Shown here: positions 43,954-52,301 of the stretch, in pieces
How positions within the stretch are numbered: the first letter of the stretch is position 1
How the letters are laid out: each line of letters opens with the position of its first letter
DNA from: an uncultured Bacillota bacterium
GTDB taxonomy: Bacteria > Bacillota > Clostridia > Peptostreptococcales > Anaerovoracaceae
DNA length: 64,000 bases
Direction: 5' to 3'
NCBI GenBank assembly: GCA_927441425.1
Contig: CAKMKG010000010.1
Span: forward strand, 124,001 to 188,000
The notes under the pieces: model-generated
The model's input: the letters and a program-made list of their open reading frames with translations, nothing else
What the model was told of the DNA's origin: nothing
The model's database searches: none
Position numbers and translations under genes: made by a program

Positions 43954-45834
43954 TTAATCAATGATGTCAGAGAACTCCATGGATGCAGTATATTCAACCT
44001 TTCGCACATCCGTTTCCGGATCATTTCCGCCCGAAGGCGACAGTACGGCAGGGAGAAGAACGGTAAAATTCGAACCATATCCTTCCCGGCTGATTAGTGA
44101 AATTTCACCGCCCAAGATCGTTACAAAAGACTTGACGAGATAGAGCCCTATTCCTGTGCCTTCGGCATGCCGGGACAGAGAACTGTCCACCTGACCGAAC
44201 CGTTCAAAAATCAGCTCTTGCTTTTCTTCCGGAATCCCGATACCGGTATCGATGACCTCCAATTGGATGAAATCATACTTATCCGTTAATACGACAGAGA
44301 TACTTTTCTCCGCAGGAGTAAATTTGATCGCATTGGAAATAAGGTTCAGGAGTATGCGCTCATAGATCAGCTCGTCCATCTGCATTACCTTCCGATCCAA
44401 ATCGGAACAGAAAGCTAGGTGGATGTTCTTTTGCTGAGAATATACCCTGATGGACTCTGTTATTTCTCGTGTCATTGATATGATATCCACGTTTTTCATG
44501 TTGACCTTCATTTGCCCGGCCTTGATTTTTGTGATATCAAGGAGGTTATCGACTAGGCGAAGTTGCCGGAGGGTGTTTCTGTTGATTTTACTGAGATAAC
44601 CTTCCATTTTCGGAGTCATCTCATCCTTGCAAACAATACTCATGGTTTGGATCGCTGCATTGATGATCGTAATTGGCGTTTTGAATTCATGGGAGATCAA
44701 TGCAATAAATCTGTCTTTCGTTTCAATATCTTCCTCTTTGGTGTGAATGGTCTCTATCAAGCTGTTGAAAGCATCCACGACTGTTTTGACTTCACTGGTC
44801 GCTTCCACCTCGATTCTCTCCGGATGACCGCTGGTCATCATAGCGTTGATCTTATTTTGTATTATATACAGAGGGCGCGTGATATACCTGCTCACTAAAA
44901 GGCTGAGAATCACGATGGTAATCAGCAGGATATTAGATCCGATCCCCATGATTTGGTTGATGCTGCGGTAAAGCTGGGCATACTCTTGATTGGATCTGCC
45001 GATGATCAAATCGGCCACAGGTTTGTTGCATGGATTTTCAAGTATCACAGAAGTCAGAGTGTAACTATCCTTCTGCCTGGTAGATTGAGCTCCGTTTTGC
45101 AAATACTCTTCAACTTTATCCTTCGGAAGATTTCCGTAAATGGTTTTACTGTCAAGGCCAATACTGATCTTATAATCATATTTTTCTTCCAAAAAAGCCA
45201 GATAATGCGGACTGATCCGATCGCCTAATATTACAACTCCGCCGGATGACCCGGAATAATCCTGGTTCATGATAGGGCTGATTCCAATCGAGTAGAGGCT
45301 GTCACCGAGGCGTATCAGACCACATTGATCTGTTTCGCTGATATCCAGGTAAGAAGTATTCAGGTTAGCCTGGATTGCCTGACTCATCCAGGAATTCTTT
45401 CTAAGGTCCTCCGGTTTCGGACCATAATTCGTTAGAATATTCTTGTCGGAATCGAAGACTAAAATCAGGTCTATGCCCAGATTCGCCGGCAGCCACTCGT
45501 TATAATTCAATTTAAAAAAGTCCGTATCACGATCCTCCGCCTTCCGGAAGGCCTCATCCCATACACTGTAATCGGTTGCCAATCCATACATCCGATTGCA
45601 AGATCCTTCAATATCCGCCTGAATCACTTTGGAATGACGCTGGAGCTCTTCATATTCATTCATATCCAAATTTTTACTTATGGTATGCAGGGTTATAGAG
45701 TAGAATAAAAAAACCGATAGGATAGAAACTGATAAAAATGAAAGAAGAAAGATGGACCTGATTGTAAAATTAGAGGACTTTAGATGTCCGGTCTTCAAAT
45801 AAATTCTTCGCACATAGTTTAATATCTGATCCAT
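43954..45834 (-). CDS. Orphan sensor histidine kinase with CHASE4-like sensor
   Basis: 626 aa. Two membrane helices (about 28-48 and 290-312) bound an extracytoplasmic CHASE4-like domain (LATDYSVWDEAF, FFKLNYNEWLPANLGIDLI). A HAMP linker leads to HisKA (FIALISHEFKTPITIINAA) and a HATPase domain with N box ILLNLISNAIKFTPAEK, G1 DTGIGIPEE and G2 GTGIGLYLVKSFV. No response regulator lies beside it. The tRNA-Ala gene begins 226 bp upstream of its start in the opposite direction. The ligand is unknown. Confidence 0.9.
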   Translation of the reverse strand: MDQILNYVRRIYLKTGHLKSSNFTIRSIFLLSFLSVSILSVFLFYSITLHTISKNLDMNEYEELQRHSKVIQADIEGSCNRMYGLATDYSVWDEAFRKAEDRDTDFFKLNYNEWLPANLGIDLILVFDSDKNILTNYGPKPEDLRKNSWMSQAIQANLNTSYLDISETDQCGLIRLGDSLYSIGISPIMNQDYSGSSGGVVILGDRISPHYLAFLEEKYDYKISIGLDSKTIYGNLPKDKVEEYLQNGAQSTRQKDSYTLTSVILENPCNKPVADLIIGRSNQEYAQLYRSINQIMGIGSNILLITIVILSLLVSRYITRPLYIIQNKINAMMTSGHPERIEVEATSEVKTVVDAFNSLIETIHTKEEDIETKDRFIALISHEFKTPITIINAAIQTMSIVCKDEMTPKMEGYLSKINRNTLRQLRLVDNLLDITKIKAGQMKVNMKNVDIISMTREITESIRVYSQQKNIHLAFCSDLDRKVMQMDELIYERILLNLISNAIKFTPAEKSISVVLTDKYDFIQLEVIDTGIGIPEEKQELIFERFGQVDSSLSRHAEGTGIGLYLVKSFVTILGGEISLISREGYGSNFTVLLPAVLSPSGGNDPETDVRKVEYTASMEFSDIID

Positions 45835-46060
45835 ATTGCCCTCCTCGACGATTCATGCTATCTTTTCTTTGGACTCAATAGGGCTTTCCACTATCGTACC
45901 ACTTTCAAGTCAAAAATCAATAAAACAAACGATAAATACAAGAAAATCACTCATCGATAATTCGAGAAAAACCATTGACAAAATGGTAAAAATCTCGGAT
46001 AATGTTAATTACTGATAAGCATATGTTCCCACAAATATGTAAGGGCAAACAAATGAATAT

Positions 46061-46136
46061 GGGCTTATAGCGCAGCTGGGAGCGCGCCTGACTGGCAGTC
46101 AGGAGGTCAGGAGTTCGATCCTCCTTAGGTCCACCA
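46061..46136 (+). tRNA. tRNA-Ala (anticodon GGC)
   Basis: A complete 76-nt cloverleaf. The acceptor GGGCTTA pairs with TAGGTCC and carries the alanine identity pair G3:U70. The D stem is GCGC/GCGC, the anticodon stem CCTGA/TCAGG with loop CTGGCAG (anticodon GGC), and the T stem AGGAG/CTCCT with loop TTCGATC. The discriminator is A and the CCA is encoded. Positions 22-76 recur exactly at 61877-61931. Confidence 0.95.
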
Positions 46137-46137
46137 T

Positions 46138-46172
46138 AAAAAAGTAACTCTCCACGTGAGAGTTACTTTTTT
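46138..46172 (+). terminator. Terminator of tRNA-Ala
   Basis: AAAAAAGTAACTCTC (46138-46152) pairs perfectly with GAGAGTTACTTTTTT (46158-46172) around a CACGT loop. Confidence 0.92.
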
Positions 46173-46180
46173 ATTACTTG

Positions 46181-46440
46181 AACCCTAAGGAGGATCGAAC
46201 ACGAAAGAGCAGGAGCGTTAAGAAGGAACGTCCGGCGAACGTTCCTTTAGCGACTGGCCCAGCCGACCGAAAGGGGAGGCGTCGGGGGGCAGCTGCTACA
46301 ACGGAGCAGATGCGAATCCTCCTTAGGTCCCAATCAATATAAGAACAAATATTATAAAGGTGAGATCCTCATTGCCCATTTTCCGCAGCTTAACGGAAGA
46401 ATTCCAATTCGGCTGAAGCCGGGGAATTCCCGTATGGCAC
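46181..46440. repeat. tRNA-tail mosaic repeat, copy 1
   Basis: A non-coding block made of tRNA-derived pieces. CCTAAGGAGGATCGAAC (46184-46200) is an inverted copy of the tRNA T-arm (46113-46129). AATCCTCCTTAGGTCC (46315-46330) is a direct copy of the tRNA end. A 23-bp motif beginning GTGAGATCCTCATTG at 46360-46382 recurs exactly at 62011-62033. GGAGCAGATGC at 46303 resembles a segment at about 62088. An inverted repeat (GAACGTTCC region near 46225-46245) adds further hairpins. Confidence 0.75.
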
Positions 46441-46638
46441 CTAAGAGACATTTGACGAAGCAAATGTGGTTATGTCTTTTAGGTTGTTGACCTCCAGGAT
46501 ATCCAGCAGTAGGTCGAAGGTTGCGATTTCTTTGCCCAGGAGCGGTTCCCCACCATACCAGGTGATAAATACTTCTTTTGCCATCTTTGCTGCCCGTTCG
46601 ATATAGTTCAGCAACTCTTGTTGTACGTTCTCCGGCAT
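46441..46638 (-). pseudogene. Fragment of a radical-SAM peptide-maturase-type gene
   Basis: 65 aa readable. MPENVQQELLNYIERAAK and FITWYGGEPLLG are typical of radical-SAM/SPASM enzymes just after the iron-sulfur cysteine motif. The CxxxCxxC motif itself is missing: upstream in frame only about 14 further codons precede a stop. The reading frame also ends after about 65 residues, far short of the 350-450 aa of the family. It therefore looks like an internal remnant, located at the edge of the tRNA-flanked region. No precursor peptide gene is visible nearby. Confidence 0.75.
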
Positions 46639-46723
46639 GAAGGCATTTTGACCATAGAATAAACTAGGATAGACTGTTCAGACTGCAGTATATTTTTATA
46701 TTGATATTTTGTTAAAATTATGG

Positions 46724-46755
46724 TTGACTTTTATTATCACAATAAACTATATAAT
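46724..46755 (+). promoter_or_regulatory. Probable promoter of the three-component sensor operon
   Basis: TTGACT (46724-46729) is followed by TATATA (46748-46753, spacing 18) overlapping TATAAT (46750-46755, spacing 20). The leader would be only about 10 nt. Confidence 0.5.
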
Positions 46756-46772
46756 ATGACATGGAGGATAAC

Positions 46773-48494
46773 ATGAAATTCCGGGCCAAAATAGCATTAA
46801 CAATTGTTTTCATAGCGATCTTGATATCAATTGTTACCTCAATTATTTATTACAATATAACATCGAGCGTCACAGAAAAGAACTATCGACAGTCTATTCA
46901 GCAGAATGTTAACAATCAGGCTCTTAAATTTGACAGTTTAATGAAGGAGATGTATTATGCTTCTATAAAAGTCAGCAGTGACCCGGAGTTAATTCAGTAT
47001 ATTAAGGAGCAATACTCGGGTGAAGACAAGCTTCTGGAAATTAGTATATTACTCCATAGTTATCATATTTCTGATCCCAATATTGATTCCATCTATGTAT
47101 ACCTTCCAAATGAGCAGAAAGTTGTCAAATCTCAGCAATATAAAGCAGTGAAAGATATTTTAGCTTCAGAAGATTATGCCTGGATTCGCAAGATAACGAG
47201 TCATGAACAGACCGTGAAGCCAATCACTGTAAAAGATGAGATCGGCTCTGTCAAGAAATATATCTTTCTTTATTCTAAGCCTGTAATTGATCCAGAGACG
47301 GGGAAGATTTTGGGCGAAATTGCAGTTAATATGGATGAAAGATTGGTATATTTTTCATGCCTTGACAGTTTAAATAACTCATTAAATAGTACGACCGAAA
47401 TCGTTGATAATAATATTATTGCCTCCAGTAAAAGAATTGCAAACCTGGGCAAAAACATTAATGATATGCCAATAAGCAGTTCTGATAAGAGAGAAGAATA
47501 TGCAGTTGCACCCTTTACTGGCTATCGATTTGTCAGCACTCTGGACATTGCTTCACTGACAAAAGATTTAACGGAACTAAGGGATTTAATCATTGGGATT
47601 TCTCTTATAACAATGATTTTCTCCATCATTCTTGCATTCTTCTTTTCAAAGAGATTATACACGCCGATTAAAACCCTGAAAGATGCTATGTGGAGGCTGA
47701 GCGAGGGGGATTTAAAGGCAAGAGCAGATGTGAAAGGTAATGACGAAATGACCATGCTAAGTACAAGATTTAACAGTATGGCAGATAGAATAGAAAAGCT
47801 CATTGAAGAGCTTGTTACTGAGAAACTTCTCAAGAAGGAAGCTGAATTGGAAGCCTTGCAGCATCAAATCGCACCCCATTTTATGTACAATACGTTAAAC
47901 TCAATTAAATGTGCGGCCTATTTGCAAAATGCACATGACATTGTGAAACTGCTGGATGCATTTATAGATTTATTGCAATCCAGCATTAGTAAGAAAGGTG
48001 CATTTATCACACTAAAAGATGAATTAAAACTGGTTGAAAACTATGTGCTGCTGCAAAGTTTCAGACACAGATACAGTTTTATTGTTGATTACAGCATTGA
48101 TCCGAATACAGAAGATTTGTACGTTCCCAGGCTTATCATACAGCCACTGGTTGAGAACTCTATTTTTCATGGTCTAGATACAAAAACAAATCGTAATAAG
48201 ATAATGATTCGGTCTTATATGGATGGAGATTATGTTATCATCAACGTGGAGGATAATGGGAAGGGAATGAGCGTTGACGAATTGGAAACCATATCCGTAA
48301 AGAAAAAAGTTAAGAAAGAGCAATTCAATCATATCGGAATTAATAACATAAAAGAGCGGATTAGTTTATATTATGGAATAAACGGAGGCATTGAGTTTCT
48401 AAGCAACAGCGAAGAAGGAACAAAGATTACGATAAAAATTCCCGCTTCAGCAAATCAGGAGCAATATAAGATACGTGAGGATGAGGAAGTATGA
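46773..48494 (+). CDS. YesM-type sensor histidine kinase
   Basis: 573 aa from ATG 46773, five bases after GGAGG; an ATG at 46761 overlaps that site. Two membrane helices (about 10-30 and 270-292) enclose a Cache-like sensor domain. HAMP follows, then the His_kinase core with LQHQIAPHFMYNTLNSIKCA (phosphoacceptor His) and the ATPase motifs LIIQPLVENSIFHGL and VEDNGKGM. The next gene, a sugar-binding lipoprotein, overlaps by 4 bp, and a YesN-type regulator follows. This is the signal input for the inositol operon by context. Confidence 0.9.
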   Translation: MKFRAKIALTIVFIAILISIVTSIIYYNITSSVTEKNYRQSIQQNVNNQALKFDSLMKEMYYASIKVSSDPELIQYIKEQYSGEDKLLEISILLHSYHISDPNIDSIYVYLPNEQKVVKSQQYKAVKDILASEDYAWIRKITSHEQTVKPITVKDEIGSVKKYIFLYSKPVIDPETGKILGEIAVNMDERLVYFSCLDSLNNSLNSTTEIVDNNIIASSKRIANLGKNINDMPISSSDKREEYAVAPFTGYRFVSTLDIASLTKDLTELRDLIIGISLITMIFSIILAFFFSKRLYTPIKTLKDAMWRLSEGDLKARADVKGNDEMTMLSTRFNSMADRIEKLIEELVTEKLLKKEAELEALQHQIAPHFMYNTLNSIKCAAYLQNAHDIVKLLDAFIDLLQSSISKKGAFITLKDELKLVENYVLLQSFRHRYSFIVDYSIDPNTEDLYVPRLIIQPLVENSIFHGLDTKTNRNKIMIRSYMDGDYVIINVEDNGKGMSVDELETISVKKKVKKEQFNHIGINNIKERISLYYGINGGIEFLSNSEEGTKITIKIPASANQEQYKIREDEEV

Positions 48495-49492
48495 AGAGAA
48501 TAAAAAGAACAACGCAAATTATTCAAATTGGCATGATACTGTTTCTGTTGGCTGGCTGCGCCCCTCAAACGAGTTATGATAACAACCAGCCTGATAACAT
48601 GTTAAATTATAAATACAAAGTTGGGGTAGTTTTAAAAGCAATGGACAGTGAATATGGGCTGTCTTTAAAATCCGGCATCGAGACGGCTTCGGAAGAATTT
48701 GGAGTCAATTCTATCATTGTGCATCCGATATCAGAGACAGATGTCCAAGCGCAAAACATCATGATTAACGATATGCTGAACAGTGATGTTGATGCGATTG
48801 TAATCATGCCATGCGATTCTTATAATACGGAACAGTATATGAATAAAGCAAAGGAAAAAGATATTCCGGTATTTTCTATGGATACCGAAATGTACGGTCA
48901 GGATGAGCCTTATATTGGGTCGAACAATCAAGAGATCGGCACAATAGCAGCAGAATATATGAGTGAACTGTTAAACGGTAAAGGCTCAGTTGCAGTTTTG
49001 GCGGGCACCTTGATTCAGTCTCCGCATGCCGATAGATTAATGGGATTCAAAGAATATATTGAAGCCGAGACGGATATTCATATTGTTTATGAAGCGGAAG
49101 CTTATTCCAGCTTCCTTGAAGGCGTAAAAAAGACCGGTGAGATTTTTGAAATGTATCCAGATATTGATGGAATCTTCTGTACCAATGCGACAATGGCATT
49201 AGGTGTCGTAGACAGAATGGAATTTATGGATATAAACCGGGCAATTCCGATTATTGGAGTTGATACACAAAGTGACAGCATCCACAAAATCTTAGATGGA
49301 AAGATTGCCGGAATGGTTTCCCAGAACGGGTATGACATCGCATATGAGACAATAGGAGCCGTGGCTAAATACTTGAATGGAGAGAAAGTGGAAGGGAATA
49401 TTTATATTAAAAGTGATTTAATAACGAAGAAAAATGCATTGAAATATTTAAATTCAGAACCGAGCATCAAGACTAAGGAAAACACCCAGTAA
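48491..49492 (+). CDS. Sugar-binding lipoprotein, likely sensor component (XylFII-like arrangement)
   Basis: 333 aa. The lipobox LLAGC near residue 22 gives a membrane-tethered protein of the periplasmic binding protein I / Peripla_BP_4 class (VGVVLKAMDSEYGLSLKSG, IVIMPCDSYN, YIGSNNQEIGTIAAEYM, VAVLAGTLIQSPHADRLMGF, IIGVDTQSDSI). It overlaps the kinase gene by 4 bp and precedes the regulator by 27 bp, whereas the importer has a separate binding protein at 51264. I infer a role as the ligand-sensing subunit of the kinase, as XylFII does for LytS in clostridia. Confidence 0.82.
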   Translation: MKRIKRTTQIIQIGMILFLLAGCAPQTSYDNNQPDNMLNYKYKVGVVLKAMDSEYGLSLKSGIETASEEFGVNSIIVHPISETDVQAQNIMINDMLNSDVDAIVIMPCDSYNTEQYMNKAKEKDIPVFSMDTEMYGQDEPYIGSNNQEIGTIAAEYMSELLNGKGSVAVLAGTLIQSPHADRLMGFKEYIEAETDIHIVYEAEAYSSFLEGVKKTGEIFEMYPDIDGIFCTNATMALGVVDRMEFMDINRAIPIIGVDTQSDSIHKILDGKIAGMVSQNGYDIAYETIGAVAKYLNGEKVEGNIYIKSDLITKKNALKYLNSEPSIKTKENTQ

Positions 49493-49519
49493 GATTATTC
49501 AGTCATTGAGGAGAGAGTA

Positions 49520-51061
49520 ATGATAAAAACAATATTAGTTGATGACGATTATTTGGTGCGCATGTACTTATTGGCATCTGCAAACTGGGAAGAAGTAGGA
49601 TTTGAAATTGTAGCGGATGTACAAGACGGAGAGCAAGCCCTGGAAAAGATTGAAGAACTTCATCCTGAGCTCGTAATCACCGATATCAGTATGCCTGTAA
49701 TGGATGGTATAGAATTAATTAAAGAGATAAAAAGCAGACAAATACCATGCACAACCGTAGCGTTAAGCTGCCATGATTCCTTTCACCATGTAAAAGAGGC
49801 ATTAAAATATGGAGCGGACGATTACATCCTTAAGAATGAATTTAAAAATGAAAACATCTATAAGATTTTAGAGAATTTAAAGAATAAAGTAATTACAGCC
49901 AGAAAGGAAACGGAAGAGAGACGAGTACGATCGGAGTTGGCGGATCTCGGCAGTAATGAATTAAAAAAGAAATTTCTAAATAAAATTTCTGAAAACGACT
50001 ATGACTATCATCAGTTACAGGAGAATGCACAAAAATATGGGATTCGATTATCTTTGTTAAAAACAGCCGTTGCTGAAATAAAATTGCTTCAACATGTTCA
50101 GGACGATGATTCGAGTGAAATCAAGAGAGTTATCTTTTCGAATCTCATAAAACTATGCGATGAGGTATTAGGGCGCGACTATTGGTATGAACTCATCTCA
50201 AAATCTGAATATGAGTATACCTTATTGCTTGATGGAAATCACATCGCGGATCTACTTATACTAAATACAATCGCATCCGACTTATACAATGCAATTGATG
50301 AGATACTCCAGCTTCCTTTTGCAATTGGGTTGAGCGACATATGTATAGGAAAGAACAGTCTAAAGCATGCATATACCCATGCAAAACAGGCAATAGAGTG
50401 CAGTTTCTATCAGAGCAATAAAATATATCATTACGAACCTGAAAATTCATTGATACGCCACAGAACATCATTTCTTAGTTTCTATGATGAAATCAGAAAA
50501 CGTCTGGTCTCCTCCGATATTCAAGGAGTGATTGAATTGGCGGAAAAGCAGGTATCGCGTTTTGAGAAAGAAATTGCCGAACCTGAAATTGTAATAAACT
50601 GGATTAGAGAACTGGATACGATATTGAAAGTAGAACGTAAGAGTGAAGAATATGAAAAAATTATTCACATTGACCAGATAAAGAAAATAGTTGAACATTA
50701 CAAGGAACATATATGGAGTTACCCAAATATCGAGGCCAAGATTTCCAATATTTTAGTTGCAAAGACGATTGAATATATCATTCAAAATTATCGAAAATCG
50801 ATTTCTTTGTCCGAAGTTGCAGAATATTTAAAAGTGAATGCCACTTACTTAAGTAGAATTTTCAAACAGGAAACTAAAACGAATTTTACAGATTATTTAA
50901 CAATGTATCGTATTGAATCGGCGAAAGAACTATTAAATAATACGAACAAAAAAATAAAAGATATTTCAGTTGAATGTGGATTTTTTGATTATCGGTACTT
51001 TTGCAAGATCTTTAAGAAATCAGCCGGACAGAGTCCTTTATCTTATAGAAGGACTGATTAG
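49520..51061 (+). CDS. YesN-type response regulator, AraC-family output
   Basis: 513 aa. The receiver (about 1-125) has VDDDYLVR, phosphoacceptor Asp in LVITDISMPVMDG, and the Lys in DDYILKNEF. A middle region of about 250 aa links to the C-terminal AraC/XylS helix-turn-helix pair (SLSEVAEYLKVNATYLSRIFK and KDISVECGFFDYRYFCKIFKK in the stated order). It is predicted to activate the downstream ABC importer and iol genes when phosphorylated by the upstream kinase. Ribosome binding site GAGGAGAG. Confidence 0.9.
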   Translation: MIKTILVDDDYLVRMYLLASANWEEVGFEIVADVQDGEQALEKIEELHPELVITDISMPVMDGIELIKEIKSRQIPCTTVALSCHDSFHHVKEALKYGADDYILKNEFKNENIYKILENLKNKVITARKETEERRVRSELADLGSNELKKKFLNKISENDYDYHQLQENAQKYGIRLSLLKTAVAEIKLLQHVQDDDSSEIKRVIFSNLIKLCDEVLGRDYWYELISKSEYEYTLLLDGNHIADLLILNTIASDLYNAIDEILQLPFAIGLSDICIGKNSLKHAYTHAKQAIECSFYQSNKIYHYEPENSLIRHRTSFLSFYDEIRKRLVSSDIQGVIELAEKQVSRFEKEIAEPEIVINWIRELDTILKVERKSEEYEKIIHIDQIKKIVEHYKEHIWSYPNIEAKISNILVAKTIEYIIQNYRKSISLSEVAEYLKVNATYLSRIFKQETKTNFTDYLTMYRIESAKELLNNTNKKIKDISVECGFFDYRYFCKIFKKSAGQSPLSYRRTD

Positions 51062-51177
51062 CATCCCACAAGCAAAATATTGCACCATTGTAGCAAAAGT
51101 ACACTTTTCAAAAAAATCCTTCGTGAAATTTCTATATACAGTTAATCGTGATGTAAACAAAATACCACATAAAATAG

Positions 51178-51214
51178 AAAAAGCATGTCTTATAAAGGCA
51201 TGCCTTTTCTTTTA
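51178..51214 (+). terminator. Terminator after the response regulator
   Basis: AAAAAGCATG (51178-51187) pairs with CATGCCTTTT (51199-51208, one bulge), followed by TCTTTT. It lies only 50 bp upstream of the binding-protein gene, so it may attenuate read-through. Confidence 0.6.
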
Positions 51215-51263
51215 CAATGACATTACAAATTAATTCAAACCTACATAAAAAGGAGAGGTAAGT

Positions 51264-52229
51264 ATGAAAAAATTATTAGCGATAACATTAGTATTGATGT
51301 TAGTGGTATCAGGTTTGGCTGGCTGCGGCTCATCAGAACAGACATCCACTGAGCCTGAAGAAGGCGGTAAAATTAAGATCGGACTTACAATGTCATCTCG
51401 CGACCAGTTCCTTTCCACTTTGGAAACTGCCTTAACTGCTGCTGCAGACGAAAAGGGTGATGTGGAAATCATTGCTTTTGACGCTGAAAATGACATCCAA
51501 AAACAGCTGTCTCAGGTCAGCAGCTTTGCATCTCAGGGAGTCAGCGCTATTATCGTTAATCTCGTAAATTCCGATTCAACTGCAGAGATCATGAATGCCG
51601 CCGGAGATATCCCGGTTGTGTTCGTTAATCGATTTCCTGACACTGCGATTCTTGAAGCTGCAGAAAAAGCCTCTTATGTCGGATCAAATGAAAGCGAAGC
51701 CGGACAGCTTCAGGCTGAATTCCTGACTAATTACTTTAATGAAAAAGGCATGAAAGAAATCAACTATGTTTTATTCATGGGAACATTAGGACTTCAGAAC
51801 ACAAATGCACGTACCGATTCTGCAAAGCAGGGACTGGAGGACAGCGGTTTTACATTAGTTAAGCAGTTTGAAGACACTGCAGATTTCGACAGAGCAAAAG
51901 CAATGGAAAAAATGCAGCAGTTCATCGGAGCGAAAAAGCCTTTCGATGTTGTAATTGCCAATAATGATGAAATGGCTCTAGGCGCAGTTGAAGCACTGAA
52001 AGCAGCAAATATCACAGGAATTCCGGTTGTAGGTATTGATGCAACAGCGAATGCCTTGGAGGCGATAGGCTCAGGCGATCTGGCGTGCTCTGTATTCCAG
52101 GACGCTAAAGGACAGGGTTCCGGCGCATTAGACTTAGCGTATAAGTATGCTAAGGGTGAGACCGTCGATAAGTATGGATGGATTCCGTTCCAGATTGTAT
52201 CCAAAGATAACCTTGCAGATTTCCAATAA
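51264..52229 (+). CDS. ABC transporter sugar-binding lipoprotein (RbsB-like)
   Basis: 321 aa. The signal peptide ends in a lipobox (VSGLAGCG) and is followed by a Ser/Thr/Glu-rich linker. The mature protein is of the RbsB class: IGLTMSSRDQFLSTLE, VSAIIVNLVNSD, YVGSNESEAGQLQAEF, FDVVIANNDEMALGAVEAL and PVVGIDATANALEAI. It delivers a sugar or cyclitol to the RbsA/RbsC-like genes downstream. By operon context the ligand is probably myo-inositol or a related inositol. Ribosome binding site AAGGAGAGG. Confidence 0.9.
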   Translation: MKKLLAITLVLMLVVSGLAGCGSSEQTSTEPEEGGKIKIGLTMSSRDQFLSTLETALTAAADEKGDVEIIAFDAENDIQKQLSQVSSFASQGVSAIIVNLVNSDSTAEIMNAAGDIPVVFVNRFPDTAILEAAEKASYVGSNESEAGQLQAEFLTNYFNEKGMKEINYVLFMGTLGLQNTNARTDSAKQGLEDSGFTLVKQFEDTADFDRAKAMEKMQQFIGAKKPFDVVIANNDEMALGAVEALKAANITGIPVVGIDATANALEAIGSGDLACSVFQDAKGQGSGALDLAYKYAKGETVDKYGWIPFQIVSKDNLADFQ

Positions 52230-52238
52230 TTAGAGACG

Positions 52239-52267
52239 AGTGGGGTAAATGTCTCATTTACCCCACT
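52239..52267 (+). promoter_or_regulatory. Perfect 13-bp hairpin between binding protein and ATPase genes
   Basis: AGTGGGGTAAATG (52239-52251) pairs with CATTTACCCCACT (52255-52267) around a TCT loop, with no real T-run after it. Such hairpins often stabilise the upstream mRNA or partly terminate, giving more binding protein than ATPase. Confidence 0.75.
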
Positions 52268-52301
52268 TCTATAATCACCTGTTACAACGGAGGTGGAATA
52301 T

